Shown here one piece after another: positions 9,114 to 17,820 of a stretch of DNA of 55,123 bases. Under the pieces are notes generated by a model. It saw nothing but the letters and a program-made list of their open reading frames with translations, had not been told where the DNA came from and made no database searches. Positions within the stretch are counted from its first letter, which is position 1. Each line of letters starts with the position of its first letter. Source of the stretch: Syntrophomonas sp. DTU018 (GTDB lineage Bacteria > Bacillota > Syntrophomonadia > Syntrophomonadales > Syntrophomonadaceae); assembly GCA_001513155.1 (NCBI GenBank), contig LFSR01000010.1, positions 1 to 55,123 on the forward strand. The letters run 5' to 3'. The position numbers and the translations under genes are program-made.

Positions 9114-11012
9114 CTAAAGCTTGACACGCATGTCCCCTACTCTGCGGGTGAATCGAATCCTATCATAATATTCTACCAAAGGCAGGGCGTACTTGCGAGA
9201 AGTACCAAACAAATCGCGGGCGGTTGCCAGGCTCAGCTCTTTTTCCCTGGCAAAATACTCTTCCAGCCTGCGTTTTCCTTCTTCAATGGCCATCATGGAA
9301 AAATATACTTCCTGGTTAACTTTTACTAATTGCTGCTCATTGACCAGGTAAGCCAGCAGTTCCTGGAAATAATCCTCCTCCAGACCCAGCTCCTGCCTCA
9401 GTTCTTCTGGGGAAGGAGGGTTGAACAGGCGTTCATTCATAACCGCGTTGATCTTCTCCAGCTTCCGCCGGTCATTCTCACTGGGTTCAGGTTTAAAGTT
9501 GGGCAGGGCTAATAAATTGCTGCTGCTCTTGATCTGCCCCTGGGTTTCCAGCTGTTTTAATATAGCGTTGAAAGTTTTGCCGCTGATAGATGGAAAGTGC
9601 CGGCTGCGCATATCCTCCTTGGGATAGCCCGGCCTTAAGGGGTAGGTTCGCTGGTAAGTTTCCAGGGTATTCTTCATTTTGTCCTTGATAATATCTAATC
9701 CCAGCTGGCTGATGTATTCATTGTTTTTCAGATCATATACTTTTTCGTCCTCCAACAGCTGGGCTAATTCTTTTTTGACATCCTCTTCCTTGGCACCGGT
9801 CTTCTTGATCAAATCAGCCAGAGTCACCGGCTGTTCCGGTTTGGCATGCATCTCCTGGAGCAGTACATCATAAAGGCTGCCTTCCTCCTTGGTGGCTAAT
9901 TGCTCCAGGACATCTTCCCGGAAGCGCTTCTGCTTGGGAGCATTGGCATCAATAATGGTCCCTCCCCCGATGGTGGTAACCGGGGAGTAATAGCGTATAA
10001 CAAAGGGGTCTCCCTTGTAACCTACAATAGGTTTTTCCAAGACAATCTGGGCATAAGCTTCCCCTCCGGGCTGCAGTTCATCCCGTTCCAGAAGTACCAC
10101 CCGCCCCAAAGCCTCGTCCGTTCCCAGGTGGAAGCGAATCCGGGTCCAGTTCTTCAGATTCCGGGGAGCCGAGGGCAGGAGTCTCAAGCGCACATCCACT
10201 CGATAAGAAGGGGTCAGGACCCCAGGGGTGGCCAGCAAATAACCTCGCCGGATCTCAGCTACTTCTATTCCCTGCAGGTTGACCGCCACCCTTTGCCCGG
10301 CATAGGCGGTATCTACTTTTTCATTATGCACCTGCAGGTTTCTTACTTTTGCCTGGCGCTGGACCGGCATTAGTTCCAAGGTGTCTCCCTGGTGAATCTG
10401 TCCGGACCACAGGGTGCCGGTTACCACTGTTCCAAAACCGGCCATGGTAAAGACCCGGTCAATGGGCAGCCGGGCAAAGCCAAAAACCGGCTTTTCTGGA
10501 ATATCCGCCGCCATGGCTTCCACAGTCTCTATCAATCTGTCCAGGCCTTCCCCGGTTACCGCTGATACCGGTATCAGGGGCGCTCCCTTCAGTATGGACT
10601 TGTCAATATACTGGCGGATCTCGTCTTCCACCAGCATCAGCCATTCCTCGTCCACCAGGTCTATTTTGGTAATTGCCACAATTCCCTGGCGGACGTTCAA
10701 CAGCTCTATGATATCCAAATGTTCCCGGGTTTGAGGCATAATCCCCTCATCGGCGGCAATGGTCAGGATAACCATATCTATGCCAAAAGCACCGGCTACC
10801 ATGTGGCGGATAAATCTCTCATGCCCGGGCATATCCACTATGGCCGCCCTCTGGCCGCTAGGCAGGTTAAAGGGGGCAAAACCCAGTTCAATAGATATGC
10901 CCCGCTGTTTTTCTTCCTTGAGCCGGTCGGTATCAATCCCGGTCAGAGCTTTTACCAAAGTAGTCTTGCCGTGGTCGATATGCCCGGCCATGCCAATGAC
11001 AAACCTTTTCAA
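9114..11012 (-). CDS. selB: selenocysteine-specific elongation factor SelB
   Basis: A GTPase that carries selenocysteyl-tRNA to the ribosome at UGA codons marked by a SECIS hairpin. The G1 motif GHIDHGKT is at residues 10-17, with G3 DMPGHE and G4 TKID following. The C-terminal half has the winged-helix repeats that bind SECIS RNA. The open frame continues upstream to 11171, but those 53 codons are repeat DNA. I place the start at TTG 11012 (MKRFVIGMAGHIDHGKTT), which has AGAGGGGAG in front and gives 632 residues, the usual length. selA lies upstream with the repeat between them. No selD or tRNA-Sec gene is visible in the window. Confidence 0.93.
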   Translation of the reverse strand: MKRFVIGMAGHIDHGKTTLVKALTGIDTDRLKEEKQRGISIELGFAPFNLPSGQRAAIVDMPGHERFIRHMVAGAFGIDMVILTIAADEGIMPQTREHLDIIELLNVRQGIVAITKIDLVDEEWLMLVEDEIRQYIDKSILKGAPLIPVSAVTGEGLDRLIETVEAMAADIPEKPVFGFARLPIDRVFTMAGFGTVVTGTLWSGQIHQGDTLELMPVQRQAKVRNLQVHNEKVDTAYAGQRVAVNLQGIEVAEIRRGYLLATPGVLTPSYRVDVRLRLLPSAPRNLKNWTRIRFHLGTDEALGRVVLLERDELQPGGEAYAQIVLEKPIVGYKGDPFVIRYYSPVTTIGGGTIIDANAPKQKRFREDVLEQLATKEEGSLYDVLLQEMHAKPEQPVTLADLIKKTGAKEEDVKKELAQLLEDEKVYDLKNNEYISQLGLDIIKDKMKNTLETYQRTYPLRPGYPKEDMRSRHFPSISGKTFNAILKQLETQGQIKSSSNLLALPNFKPEPSENDRRKLEKINAVMNERLFNPPSPEELRQELGLEEDYFQELLAYLVNEQQLVKVNQEVYFSMMAIEEGKRRLEEYFAREKELSLATARDLFGTSRKYALPLVEYYDRIRFTRRVGDMRVKL

Positions 11013-11100
11013 GGCTTCTCCCCTCTCTGGCCTCTGTTTTTCAACTTCAGCAATAATCCCCTGCAGAGCAGGCCACCATGAATGAAAAGTCCTCTTATGT

Positions 11101-11239
11101 GTCATTGCGAGCCCCTGAAAGGGGCGCGGCAATCTCATTCGTCTATCTGTCTCCCCGATTGAGATCGCCACGCGCTACGCGCTCGCGATGACACAATGGT
11201 TGCCTTTTTACTGACATGAAAGCCATTTTCACAGCAATG
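11101..11239. repeat. dispersed foldback repeat copy (family A)
   Basis: Two facing GTCATTGCGAG.. type arms (11101-11136 and 11161-11194) are followed by a tail ending ATTTTCACAGCAATG at 11239. The segment 11161-11239 is the reverse complement of 20954-21032 with only one mismatch in 79 bases. The element fills the gap between selA and selB and overlaps the last four codons of selA, including the stop. It looks like a small non-coding mobile or REP-like element. Confidence 0.8.
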
Positions 11240-12629
11240 CCTGCTTAATTAGGGATGTCAACAAAGCGTCCTCTCCATCCAGCAGTGTACGTACGCTGAT
11301 CAACATGCGATCTTCCTGCCGGCGGGTTATTACCGCCGGATTCTGTTGGCGCAGCTTAGCTGCTACGGTTTCCAGTTTTATATCCTGAAAGTGAATTTCC
11401 ACCCCGTATCCCGGCAGGCGGTAGGTGGGATAGGCTCCGCCTCCTACCATATCATCCACTTCTACTATGGTGACATTGTATCCCAGGGAATGGGTACTTG
11501 CCTCCGCTTTCAGCATTTCCGCCAGCTGTTCTGCCCGTTCCTGCAGCTCAGCCCGGCTCATGCTCAGCATCTTGATGATGGGCAGGTTCTTCTCCGGAAA
11601 TCCGGCCAGGTATTCGATCAAGGTAGCCTCCAAAGCGGAGATGGTCAGTTTGTCCACCCGCAGGGCCCTGGTAAGCTGGTTTTTCTTCATGGCTTCGATA
11701 TATTCTCTGCGGCCTACAATAATGCCCGCCTGGGGCCCGCCCAACAGCTTATCCCCGCTGAAAGTAACTACATCAGCGCCAGCCTGCACGCATTGCTGGA
11801 CAGTAGGTTCCGGTCCTAAGCCTAAGCGCAGGGGATCAAAGAGAAATCCGCTGCCCAAATCCACCATCACCGGCAGGCTTTTCTCCCGGCCCAGCTGGAC
11901 CAGGTCGGCCAGATCCACCTCGGCAGTAAAGCCTTCTATCTTGTAATTGGAGGTATGGGCGGCAAACAGCAAGGCGGTCTCCTCATTGATGGCCTGCTCA
12001 TAATCGCTGATATAGGTCTTGTTGGTGGTCCCCACTTCCTTTAAAATGGCTCCGCTTAATTTCATGACTTCGGGAATGCGGAAGGCCCCGCCAATCTCTA
12101 TCAACTGTCCCCGGGACACTATTACTTCCTTGCCCCGGGCCAGGGTATTCAGCCCCAGTAATACGGCGGCGGCGTTGTTGTTGACTACTAAAGCGGCTTC
12201 GGCACGGGTAAGCCGGCGCAGCAATTCCTCCACATGCACATAGCGGGAACCCCGTTCTCCTTTATCCAGGTCCATCTCCAGGTTATTGTAATAGGATCCC
12301 ATTTGATACAGGTAATCCAAAGCGGTTTTAGCTAAAGGGGCTCGTCCCAGGTTGGTATGTAAGACCACTCCGGTTCCGTTTATAACTCTCTGTAAAGTGC
12401 CCTGGGTCAGAGTTTCCAGACGGTGCTTCAATCCGCTGCAGATCCAATCGGTTATCTGAGCACGGGTGGCTTCCTGTTGGGTATGCTTCAATCTGGCCCG
12501 GATATCCTCAATGGTCTCCCGCACCAGCTCAACCACAAAGGAGCGGTTGTAGTTTTCCAGGTGTTCCTGGATGCGCGGATCTGACAGCAGATCATCAACA
12601 GAAGGTATGTTTTTGAGACTGTTCACCAT
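11229..12629 (-). CDS. selA: L-seryl-tRNA(Sec) selenium transferase SelA
   Basis: A pyridoxal-phosphate enzyme that converts seryl-tRNA(Sec) to selenocysteyl-tRNA(Sec) using selenophosphate. It has 466 residues, the normal length. The PLP lysine is K294 in TFSGDKLLGGPQAG, and the N-terminal tRNA-binding helices and INGTGVVLHTNLGRAPL are present. The ATG lies one base after the stop of the upstream YkvI-like gene. The last two codons of that gene (AGG AGG) serve as the selA ribosome site, so the two genes are translationally coupled. The final codons and the TGA stop lie inside a dispersed repeat (GCATTGCTGTGA), so the C-terminus may have been altered slightly by repeat insertion. Confidence 0.95.
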   Translation of the reverse strand: MVNSLKNIPSVDDLLSDPRIQEHLENYNRSFVVELVRETIEDIRARLKHTQQEATRAQITDWICSGLKHRLETLTQGTLQRVINGTGVVLHTNLGRAPLAKTALDYLYQMGSYYNNLEMDLDKGERGSRYVHVEELLRRLTRAEAALVVNNNAAAVLLGLNTLARGKEVIVSRGQLIEIGGAFRIPEVMKLSGAILKEVGTTNKTYISDYEQAINEETALLFAAHTSNYKIEGFTAEVDLADLVQLGREKSLPVMVDLGSGFLFDPLRLGLGPEPTVQQCVQAGADVVTFSGDKLLGGPQAGIIVGRREYIEAMKKNQLTRALRVDKLTISALEATLIEYLAGFPEKNLPIIKMLSMSRAELQERAEQLAEMLKAEASTHSLGYNVTIVEVDDMVGGGAYPTYRLPGYGVEIHFQDIKLETVAAKLRQQNPAVITRRQEDRMLISVRTLLDGEDALLTSLIKQALL

Positions 12630-12630
12630 G

Positions 12631-13728
12631 TTACCTCCTTAGCCCCCAGTATAGCTGGCTTATATTATAATACATTCGCTGCAGGATGTCTTTTCCAGCC
12701 TGCCAGATGACGGCTGTTAATATCACTATTCCCAGTATTCCAAATATAGGATATATTTTACCCACTAATGTGGAAAAACTCTGCATGGACAAAGGTAAGG
12801 CCAGGGTACTGCACAAAACCAGGCATAACCCGTAGCTTAGACCGGAGAAATTGGCCATGCGCTGGGAAAAACCATAGGTGTTGGCGATGGCGGTAGTAAG
12901 TATGCCTATCCAAAGGACAACGGTGTAAATCAATTTGGTGGTGCCGGAGATCTGCCCGGCTATAAACAGCATGGGAACCTGGTAATGAGTAACTACCGGC
13001 ATAAACCGGGACAGAGCCAGGTAGTTCAAAACCACCAGCAGTCCCAGCACCAGGCCGCCCCATACTGCTCCCGCAATGCCGTCGCGTCGGGCTCCTACAC
13101 TCTGGTACTCCGTTAGCACAACCATAGCCAGGGCGAAATTATAAGCTACATAGAGCAAACTGGACAGGCCCCACAGCTGGCTGGCCTGGCTGCTCATATA
13201 AGCCGTGTATGTGGTCGCTGCCGGGGTTTCTTTTACAAACAGAGCCGCATACCCGGTGATAATCAGCAGTAAAACCAGCTTTACCGGCACCAGCAGGTTA
13301 TAAGAGAGAATCAAACCCTGTCGCCCGGCCAGCAAGGAAACTACCACCAGGAGATAAGCAGTGAAAATGCCCAAGTTCTTGGGCAGGTACAGATGCTCAT
13401 AGAATACCGCTCCGCTGGCAGAAAACATAGTTGATATGCCCAGGAATAAAAATACCGCCAGCAACAGATCAATCACCGGGCCAAACCTTTCCCCCGCGAT
13501 TTTGGTCAGCAGGTCCTGGTAATTGGATACCCGGTAGCAGTGAGCCAAATAGAGCAGCAAACCGCCCATCAAAGCAAACAGAATGGTAGCGGACAATGCA
13601 CCGGGAAGCCCGTAGCTGCCATAGTTAACAAAAAACTGTACTATTTCCTGGCCGGAAGCAAATCCTGCCCCCACTACGGCTCCCAGGTAACCCATCACCA
13701 ACATCAGCCTGATTTTCAGGTGTTTCAT
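12631..13728 (-). CDS. YkvI-family membrane transporter-like protein
   Basis: A 365-residue integral membrane protein with about ten hydrophobic segments, related to Bacillus YkvI (COG3814) and distantly to the amino-acid/polyamine permease fold. The first helix carries GAVVGAGFASGQEIVQFF, where an unwound substrate site would be expected. The longest frame starts at 13761, but the ATG at 13728 has AGGGAG at good spacing. It immediately precedes selA and provides the selA ribosome site within its last codons. That coupling suggests uptake of a selenium compound, serine, cysteine or a similar solute, but no substrate is established for the family. Confidence 0.8.
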   Translation of the reverse strand: MKHLKIRLMLVMGYLGAVVGAGFASGQEIVQFFVNYGSYGLPGALSATILFALMGGLLLYLAHCYRVSNYQDLLTKIAGERFGPVIDLLLAVFLFLGISTMFSASGAVFYEHLYLPKNLGIFTAYLLVVVSLLAGRQGLILSYNLLVPVKLVLLLIITGYAALFVKETPAATTYTAYMSSQASQLWGLSSLLYVAYNFALAMVVLTEYQSVGARRDGIAGAVWGGLVLGLLVVLNYLALSRFMPVVTHYQVPMLFIAGQISGTTKLIYTVVLWIGILTTAIANTYGFSQRMANFSGLSYGLCLVLCSTLALPLSMQSFSTLVGKIYPIFGILGIVILTAVIWQAGKDILQRMYYNISQLYWGLRR

Positions 13729-13853
13729 GGATCTCTCCCTGCTTGGAATCAGAACCGGCATATGCTAATAAATATTCTCTTTTTCTTGGAAATACAGCAT
13801 AAAAATATTGGCAGGCGTGAAGAATGTTATAAAGCAGCCTAGGAGGGACAGAA

Positions 13854-14456
13854 TTGGCACTTAACCAGCAGCTGAACATGGATGAAGGCCTGTCAGTATA
13901 TTATGAAGATCCCCTTTGCTTTTCACAGATAGAACGCAGTGTTTACTCTCTCCTTTGGGAGTTTAATCCCCATCATTCCCGGGAAATTGTATTCGTGTGT
14001 ATCGGTACGGACCGGGCTACCGGGGACTGCCTGGGACCTCTGGTAGGTACCCGCCTGCGCAGTCTCAACAGCAGCATGAATGTATATGGAACTCTGAAGG
14101 ATCCCGCCCACGCCACCAACCTGGTACAGGTTATGGAACTAATACGCTGCAGCCATCGCCATCCCTTGATTGTGGCTGTGGATGCCTGTTTGGGAAGTTC
14201 GGACCGGGTGGGGTTTATTAACATAAAGAAGGGCAGCCTTAAGCCAGGTACGGCTTTAAAGAAGACTCTGCCGGAAATAGGGGATTTTTACATTTCGGGA
14301 GTAGTCAATGTGGGGGGATTTTTGGAGCACATGGTACTGCAAAACACCAGGCTGTACCTGGTCTATCAAATGGCGGATACCATTGCCCGGGGGTTGTATA
14401 TGGCCTACAGTCGCTTTGAACATGAATCCAGGCGACAGGCAGCTATGCCCAATTAA
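13854..14456 (+). CDS. yyaC: putative sporulation protein YyaC (DUF1256)
   Basis: A 200-residue protein of the YyaC family, which has a fold related to the spore protease GPR. The motif FVCIGTDRATGDCLGPLVGT (residues about 43-62) and the segment IVAVDACLGSSDRVGFI are typical, as is ISGVVNVGGFLEHMVLQNT. It starts with TTG, fixed by a perfect AGGAGG eight bases upstream. It is divergent from the YkvI-selAB operon. In Bacillus the gene is forespore-expressed. A loose match to a forespore sigma-factor promoter (GCATA, 15 bases, GTGAAG) lies near 13798-13826, but I do not rely on it. Confidence 0.85.
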   Translation: MALNQQLNMDEGLSVYYEDPLCFSQIERSVYSLLWEFNPHHSREIVFVCIGTDRATGDCLGPLVGTRLRSLNSSMNVYGTLKDPAHATNLVQVMELIRCSHRHPLIVAVDACLGSSDRVGFINIKKGSLKPGTALKKTLPEIGDFYISGVVNVGGFLEHMVLQNTRLYLVYQMADTIARGLYMAYSRFEHESRRQAAMPN

Positions 14457-14489
14457 CATCCAGCATATGGCTTTACCAGACAGTTGATA

Positions 14490-15110
14490 TCAGCCCATTA
14501 TGCTGATGATATCCTCATCTTCCACCGCGGTGAAGTCCTGGTAGAACTGGCTTACTGCAAAAAATCCCGTGGGAATTTCCAGGACAATCATATGGTCCAC
14601 TTGGTTCAGGAGCGTTTCATAGGCGCTCCGCCCGCAGACAGGAGTAGCTATAATGATGCTGTCTGCTCCCGATCGTTTAAGATAATCTACTGAAGCAGCG
14701 ATGGTGTATCCGGTAGCAATGCCATCGTCTACCAGCAGCACTCGCCGCCCCTTTACATTCAGGGGAGGACGATTGCCCCGGTACAAGCGGGTTTGGCGGT
14801 TTAGTTCTTTTCTGATTTCCTGGGCAGAATGATGATAGGCTTCTGTATCGATGGGGAAAGCCCCTTGAACTTGCTCAGGTATAACTATTTCCCCATCAGG
14901 GGCTACCGCCCCGACCATGGGTTCATCCAGTCCCAGTGAGCCGATTCGCCGGGATAAAATAATATCTAACTCTTTATTGAAATAACGGGCTATAATGCCA
15001 GCGGGCACCACTCCTCCCCGGGGGATGCCCAGGACTATGTCAAATTCCAGACCTTGTTTTTCCAGTTCTTCGGCAAGCAGGTAACCAGCTTGTTTACGAT
15101 TTAAAAACAA
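14490..15110 (-). CDS. phosphoribosyltransferase-family protein
   Basis: A type I phosphoribosyltransferase fold of 206 residues. The PRPP-binding loop is VLLVDDGIATGYT (about 129-141). The N-terminus FLNRKQAGYLLAEEL and the GIPRGGVVPAGIIA loop match the group of proteins often fused to dienelactone hydrolase. The physiological substrate is unknown. The TTG start at 15110 is five bases after the bactofilin stop, and the ribosome site AGGTGA overlaps that stop, so the two are coupled. It is not a recognisable purine or pyrimidine salvage enzyme. Confidence 0.8.
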   Translation of the reverse strand: MFLNRKQAGYLLAEELEKQGLEFDIVLGIPRGGVVPAGIIARYFNKELDIILSRRIGSLGLDEPMVGAVAPDGEIVIPEQVQGAFPIDTEAYHHSAQEIRKELNRQTRLYRGNRPPLNVKGRRVLLVDDGIATGYTIAASVDYLKRSGADSIIIATPVCGRSAYETLLNQVDHMIVLEIPTGFFAVSQFYQDFTAVEDEDIISIMG

Positions 15111-15115
15111 CTATT

Positions 15116-15526
15116 TCACCTGCCCGGTTTGGGTTTATCCACAGACTCGGAATACTTCTGCCTGCTGCTGGCAAGCCTTTCCTCGGTTTGGCCCATTGAT
15201 GTGTTGCCGTTCAGTTTTCCGCCCTCTTCTATGGTTAATATACTGCATTGTACATCGCCAGACATAACTCCGGTGGAAGTTAAGTCAAAGCGACCGCTGA
15301 TAATCGCATTGCCTTCTATGCGCCCAGCCAACTGCAAATTAGAGGCCCTGACCTCACCTTTAATGCGGCCTTGTTCCCCAACAATCAAATCACCTTTGAC
15401 ATTTATCTTGCCTTCCACTTTACCATCAATTCTAACCGACCCCTGGGAACTTATGCTTCCTGTTATCTCTACTCCCGGAGACAGAAGACTCTCTATGTTT
15501 TCAAAAGCCTGTTTACGTTTGAACAA
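15116..15526 (-). CDS. bactofilin (polymer-forming cytoskeletal protein)
   Basis: A 136-residue bactofilin (DUF583). The core from about residue 20 to 105 is a series of short repeats rich in G, I and V (GKVEGKINVKGDLIVGEQG..) that fold into a right-handed beta helix and polymerise without nucleotide. Upstream start codons exist (GTG at 15535, TTG at 15532), but TTG 15526 has AAGGAG eight bases before it and gives the usual MFKRK start. It follows an M23 peptidase gene by a few bases. Bactofilins commonly pair with such peptidases to localise cell-wall cutting, so a role in cell shape is likely. Confidence 0.9.
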   Translation of the reverse strand: MFKRKQAFENIESLLSPGVEITGSISSQGSVRIDGKVEGKINVKGDLIVGEQGRIKGEVRASNLQLAGRIEGNAIISGRFDLTSTGVMSGDVQCSILTIEEGGKLNGNTSMGQTEERLASSRQKYSESVDKPKPGR

Positions 15527-15539
15527 AACCAACACTCCT

Positions 15540-16478
15540 TTACTTTTTCGCCTGGGGATTGGGGAGATAAATTAAGGGATCTATAGTTTCATCTCCTTTG
15601 AAGATGGTAAAGTGTAAATGAGGTCCGGTACTTCTGCCGGTACTGCCCATATGGGCAATTACCTGCCCTTTGGTAACCATGTCTCCTTCTTCCACTAACA
15701 GGGCTGAATTATGGGAATACTTGGTAACCAAGCCATAACCGTGATCAATCATAACCGTGCGGCCGTATACCGGCTGCCAGCCAGCGAAAATCACCTTGCC
15801 GTCAGCAGCAGCCACAATTTTGGTACCCACATCATTGGCAATATCTATACCATCATGGAAGCTCTCCGTCCGGCCGCCAAAAGGAGAATCACGCCAGCCA
15901 TAAGGAGAACTTATCTCTCCGGAACAAGGCCATTGATTGGGAAGGGCTCTGAAGTACTTGGTATCATTGTTTACTCTGGCCAGCAAGTCATCCAGCTCTT
16001 TTTCCTGCAAGTCCAATTGATTTTTTAGCTGCTGGGCCAGGGTAAAACTATCCCCGGCAGCCGTGGCTTCCCGTTCCGGTCCGCTTCCGCCTTTTCCGCC
16101 TTCCGAGCTTTCCGTGGTTACCGGCACTTCATCCTGCTGAATACCCATCATTTTTTTTATTTCCGCCTGCTTATTGGCCAGCCGTTCCCGCTGTTCCTCA
16201 ATAGCTTGAAGCTGCTGTTCCAATAGCTGTATGGTTTCATCCTTGCGCTGGCTTTCTTCCTTTATGGCCTCCAACCGGTTAAAATCTGCCTGTTTAATTC
16301 CGTATAAGAGGGTCACGCCCACCGAACTGACCACAAATAATACTGCTATTACGGCCATTACCCGCAGGGCAGTCCGGGAAATACTAAATCGAAGCGGCTT
16401 CTCTACACTCTGTGGTATTATAATCATGGTCAGGCGTGACGAAGCCTTTTTTGATCTGGTTTTCTTTTGACTTTTCAT
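15540..16478 (-). CDS. membrane-anchored M23-family murein endopeptidase
   Basis: A 312-residue cell-wall hydrolase. An N-terminal cytoplasmic tail is followed by one membrane helix (about 33-55), a coiled coil (about 68-120), a polar linker, and a C-terminal LytM/M23 zinc peptidase domain (about 190-310). The zinc and catalytic residues are visible in FHDGIDIAND and GPHLHFTIF. It would cut peptidoglycan cross-links outside the membrane. The next gene codes for a bactofilin, the classic partner that positions M23 enzymes. No strong ribosome site is visible at the ATG, only GGGGA. Confidence 0.9.
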   Translation of the reverse strand: MKSQKKTRSKKASSRLTMIIIPQSVEKPLRFSISRTALRVMAVIAVLFVVSSVGVTLLYGIKQADFNRLEAIKEESQRKDETIQLLEQQLQAIEEQRERLANKQAEIKKMMGIQQDEVPVTTESSEGGKGGSGPEREATAAGDSFTLAQQLKNQLDLQEKELDDLLARVNNDTKYFRALPNQWPCSGEISSPYGWRDSPFGGRTESFHDGIDIANDVGTKIVAAADGKVIFAGWQPVYGRTVMIDHGYGLVTKYSHNSALLVEEGDMVTKGQVIAHMGSTGRSTGPHLHFTIFKGDETIDPLIYLPNPQAKK

Positions 16479-16618
16479 GCTTGTCCCCGATATAGTTGGA
16501 ATATAATTGCTTTAAAATTGAAACTGCTTTCACTAATTTGACCATTTTTCTGCAATCATAACAAGGATTTATGTTTTTGTAAAACAATCTGAAATAGTTC
16601 AAAAAGGTGTTGTTTCTT

Positions 16619-17788
16619 ATGAAAGTTTTATATCTTGATTGTTTTTCCGGGATTTCCGGAGATATGTGGATCAGTTCATTACTTGACCTGGGCCTTGCCC
16701 TGGAGGAACTGTCCCAGTACATAAACAGCCTGGGTGTGAGTGCTGAACTACAGCAGGAGCGCTGTAGTTACTCGGGAATCTCCGCCTGCCGCTTCCGAGT
16801 TCAGACTACTGAAAATCCCCCCCTGCGGCGATTATCCGATATACAGAAATTATTAGAATTGCTCCCTGATGAAGAACTCCGCGGCCAGGCTGATGCGGTT
16901 TTTTCCTGCCTGGCTGAAGCCGAAGCCCAGGTCCACGGTGTCAGCGTGAATGACATTCACTTCCATGAGATTGGGGCAGTGGATACTATAGTGGATGTAG
17001 TGGGAGTACTCTTTGGGCTGCGGCAGCTTAACATAGAAGCGGTTTACGCATCCCCCATCCCCTGGCCAAAAGGCTTTGTCTCCATAGATCACGGCATAGT
17101 TCCTTTGCCGGCTCCGGCTACGGCTAAGCTGCTGTGCGGAATTCCCTGTTACGGGGTGGACATCGATATGGAATTGGTTACTCCCACCGGTGCTGCCCTG
17201 TTGAAAACCCTGGTTAAAGGTTTTGGCAGCCTACCCCCTTGCTCTCCGGTGGCTATAGGCTATGGAGCGGGGTGGAAACAGCGCCATGACGGGGTTCCCA
17301 ACCTGGTGCGGGCTGTTCTGGCGGAAATGCCGGGAAACTCATCCTCTCTGGAACCCATAACAGTTTTAGAGTGTGAAATCGATGACATGAATCCCGAGAA
17401 TTTTACCTATCTTTTCGCTAGTCTTGCTGCTAATGATCAAGTGAAAGATTTTTATGTGACCAGTATCCAAATGAAGAAAAACCGGCCTGGTTTCCTCCTG
17501 ACACTGCTATGCGATCCCAACCACAGCAGATTCCTGGCGGAATGGCTGCTGGTCAACACCACTTCCCTAGGAATCAGAATATACCAGCAGCAGCGTCTGA
17601 TCCTGCCCCGCTGGGAAGAAATTGTTGCTTCCCCCTGGGGTCCCATTCGCTGCAAAAAAGCCCAACTGCCTGATGGGTCCTTTCGCTGTAAGCCCGAATA
17701 CGAGGATTGCGCCCGCATAGCTGAGCAGCATAAGATCCCGCTGCACCAGGTCTATTACCAGACCATGAAGAGTTGTCAGTGTAAATAG
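16619..17788 (+). CDS. larC: nickel-pincer cofactor biosynthesis protein LarC
   Basis: LarC (DUF111) inserts nickel into the pyridinium dithiocarboxylate cofactor of lactate racemase and related enzymes, in a CTP-dependent step. The start MKVLYLDCFSGISGDMWI and the motif FHEIGAVDTIVDVVG (about residue 120) are characteristic. The frame is open from 16607; ATG 16619 is chosen because AAGGTG lies nine bases upstream. LarC is in one piece here, 389 residues, unlike the programmed two-part version in Lactobacillus plantarum. larA, larB and larE are not in the window. A racemase of an unrelated type follows by 32 bases. Confidence 0.9.
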   Translation: MKVLYLDCFSGISGDMWISSLLDLGLALEELSQYINSLGVSAELQQERCSYSGISACRFRVQTTENPPLRRLSDIQKLLELLPDEELRGQADAVFSCLAEAEAQVHGVSVNDIHFHEIGAVDTIVDVVGVLFGLRQLNIEAVYASPIPWPKGFVSIDHGIVPLPAPATAKLLCGIPCYGVDIDMELVTPTGAALLKTLVKGFGSLPPCSPVAIGYGAGWKQRHDGVPNLVRAVLAEMPGNSSSLEPITVLECEIDDMNPENFTYLFASLAANDQVKDFYVTSIQMKKNRPGFLLTLLCDPNHSRFLAEWLLVNTTSLGIRIYQQQRLILPRWEEIVASPWGPIRCKKAQLPDGSFRCKPEYEDCARIAEQHKIPLHQVYYQTMKSCQCK

Positions 17789-17820
17789 CGTTAATTTCGA
17801 TATTTAAGGAGAAATACCAG

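Noticed and set aside
11013-11171. N-terminal extension of SelB up to 11171
   Set aside because: The extra 53 codons are encoded by the dispersed repeat and lie before the GTPase fold. TTG 11012 has a good ribosome site and gives normal length.
9085-13728. A tRNA-Sec or selD gene near selA/selB
   Set aside because: Looked for a long tRNA with a TCA anticodon and for SelD motifs around the sel genes and saw neither; they must lie elsewhere.
13790-13830. Forespore sigma-factor promoter for yyaC (GCATA-N15-GTGAAG)
   Set aside because: The -35 part and spacing fit but the -10 part has several mismatches; not strong enough to list as a feature.
13968-13990. Noc-binding site like ATTTCCCGGGAAAT (CATTCCCGGGAAATT here, and CTTTCCCGGGGAATA near 26181)
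   Set aside because: Each has two or more mismatches and lies within a gene; such matches are expected by chance at this composition.
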